Source of the DNA: an uncultured Bacteroidota bacterium
GTDB taxonomy: Bacteria; Bacteroidota; Bacteroidia; Flavobacteriales; Flavobacteriaceae
NCBI GenBank assembly: GCA_903920835.1
Contig: CAIXNQ010000290.1
Coordinates: forward strand, 1 to 7,947
Length of the DNA stretch: 7,947 nt
Direction: 5' to 3'
The notes beneath the pieces were generated by a model that was not told the origin of the DNA, searched no databases, and worked only from the letters and a program-made list of their open reading frames with translations. Below, in pieces: positions 6,793 through 7,947 of the stretch (the first letter of the stretch is position 1; each line of letters begins with the position of its first letter). A program made the position numbers and the translations under genes.

Positions 6793-7947
6793 ATGAAAAA
6801 TTCTATTTTTAAACTATTTACAATAATAGTATTCTTTTTTTCAATGTCTGTTTTGGGTCAAAATTCTATTACAAGAGTTCAATCTGCAAAAGGAAACTCA
6901 GGAGCTAACAAAGTTACATCTTTTGTAGTGACTATGACTTCTACCCCAGTTAACGGAAATACTCTCGTAGCTGTTATTTCTACCAGTAATGACGCTGCTG
7001 GAACAATTTCGAGTATTAGTCAATCTGGAGCTACATGGACAAGAGCTGCTCAGTCAACTAACACAAGTGGTGTAACGACTGAAATTTGGTATGCATCCAA
7101 TGTATCAAGTGCGGCAAAAGCAATTACGATTAATCAAGCTTCGTCCAGATCTGCTGCGGTAGTTATTGAATATAATAATATAGCAACGGTCAATCCAGTT
7201 GATCGAACTGCAACTACAACAGGAAATTCAAACTCGGCTTCAACAGGAACAACAACTTCAACTTATGGTGCTAATGAATTGTTTATAGGAGCTATTGGTC
7301 TTGAGAGAAGTGATTACTCACTTGGAACTGCAACAAACAGTTTTGCTACTGTCGATAATTCGGTTTCAACAAACGCTAGTCCTACTAGTAATTCGGAGGT
7401 TTATGCATTAGAAAAATTGGTTTCAACCATAGGAACTGCTTCTTCGGGTGGTACAGTAACCTCAGATTTGCAATGGGCAGGAGCAGTAGTAACTTTTAAA
7501 GAAAAAAACAACCAAGTCAGTGCACCTTCAAGTTCACCTACTTTATGTATTAATACTGTTTTAACAAATATTACACATACCACTACTGTTGCAACAGGTA
7601 TTGGAACAGCAACAGGTTTGCCTGCTGGGGTTACAGCTGCTTGGGCTAGCAATATCATTACAATCAGTGGTACTCCAACAGCATCAGGAACATTTGCATA
7701 CAGCATTCCATTAACAGGAGGTGTGGGTAGTGTAAATGCCACTGGAACGATAACAGTAAGTCCAGCATCAGTAGGAGGAACCGTTGCAGGAAGTGCAACA
7801 GTTTGTTCAGGAACAAATAGTACTACATTAACATTAAGTGGTAATACCGGATCTATTACTAGATGGGAGTCATCTTTGGATAACTTCGCAACAGCAGGTA
7901 CAGCAATTGCTAATACGACAACGACATTAACAGCGACCAACTTATCA
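6793..7947 (+). CDS. Large secreted Ig-like-repeat protein, N-terminal part (probable adhesin / type IX secretion substrate)
   Basis: The ATG at 6793 opens a frame that runs 385 codons to the window edge without a stop, so the gene is cut at its 3' end. Residues 1-23 form a signal peptide (basic MKNSIFK, hydrophobic core LFTIIVFFF, cleavage near VLGQ). Residues about 24-236 are a Thr/Ser/Ala-rich beta module with GNTLVAVIS, GATWTRAAQ, EIWYASNV and AAVVIEYNNI. This pattern is seen in several secreted bacterial proteins, but I cannot name its family. Residues about 249-324 are an Ig-like unit (ATGLPAGVTAAW, then ITISGTPTASGTFAYSIPLTGG). From about 327 another unit begins (GGTVAGSATVCSGTNSTTL, SGNTGSITRWE), typical of Flavobacterium multi-repeat proteins that end in a gliding-motility-type C-terminal sorting domain. 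That end is off-window, so type IX secretion is inferred. No Shine-Dalgarno is visible. Confidence 0.85.
   Translation, partial: MKNSIFKLFTIIVFFFSMSVLGQNSITRVQSAKGNSGANKVTSFVVTMTSTPVNGNTLVAVISTSNDAAGTISSISQSGATWTRAAQSTNTSGVTTEIWYASNVSSAAKAITINQASSRSAAVVIEYNNIATVNPVDRTATTTGNSNSASTGTTTSTYGANELFIGAIGLERSDYSLGTATNSFATVDNSVSTNASPTSNSEVYALEKLVSTIGTASSGGTVTSDLQWAGAVVTFKEKNNQVSAPSSSPTLCINTVLTNITHTTTVATGIGTATGLPAGVTAAWASNIITISGTPTASGTFAYSIPLTGGVGSVNATGTITVSPASVGGTVAGSATVCSGTNSTTLTLSGNTGSITRWESSLDNFATAGTAIANTTTTLTATNLS

Noticed and set aside
7401..7940. 179-codon antisense open frame opposite the large secreted protein
   Set aside because: It is a shadow of the Thr/Ala/Val-rich repeat codons. Its translation is a low-complexity Val/Ala/Pro string with no domain, while the plus-strand frame has a signal peptide and recognisable Ig-like units.

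Overview
The window comes from an AT-rich Bacteroidota chromosome, most likely a Flavobacterium or close relative. The evidence is protein-level resemblance to flavobacterial versions of a magnesium-chelatase-like ATPase, RecR, a sodium:solute symporter and MtgA. It also includes start codons without Shine-Dalgarno sequences, Bacteroidetes-type TAnnTTTG promoter elements, and a run-off gene that resembles the large secreted Ig-like-repeat proteins of gliding flavobacteria. I see no tRNA, rRNA, CRISPR array, transposase or phage gene.

Left part (1-3534) is housekeeping. It holds the 3' half of an AAA+ magnesium-chelatase-family gene (+). This gene overlaps by 11 bases, tail to tail, with recR (-). 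recR is divergent from a sodium:solute symporter (+), which converges on a GNAT acetyltransferase (-). A weak AT-rich hairpin lies between the last two.

Middle part (3535-5839) starts with 505 bases lacking a convincing gene. Its right end carries a heptad-phased (7/14-nt) degenerate tandem repeat abutting the end of mtgA. Then come two minus-strand genes with a 6-base gap: a DAO-type FAD-dependent oxidoreductase (transcribed first) and the monofunctional peptidoglycan glycosyltransferase mtgA. They are almost certainly one transcription unit.

Right part (5840-7947) is the accessory-looking section. A very AT-rich 492-base intergenic region contains a good TACATTTG promoter element. It is followed by a small secreted cysteine-containing protein (113 aa, unrecognised). 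After another 119 bases comes the 5' end of a long secreted protein that runs off the window: signal peptide, a roughly 210-residue beta-rich N-terminal module, then Ig-like repeats. This last gene is open for 385 codons to the window edge and is the probable surface adhesin or type IX secretion substrate. The small secreted protein and the large one may be co-expressed. That pair and the heptad repeat are the most interesting parts of the window; nothing here proves a new system.
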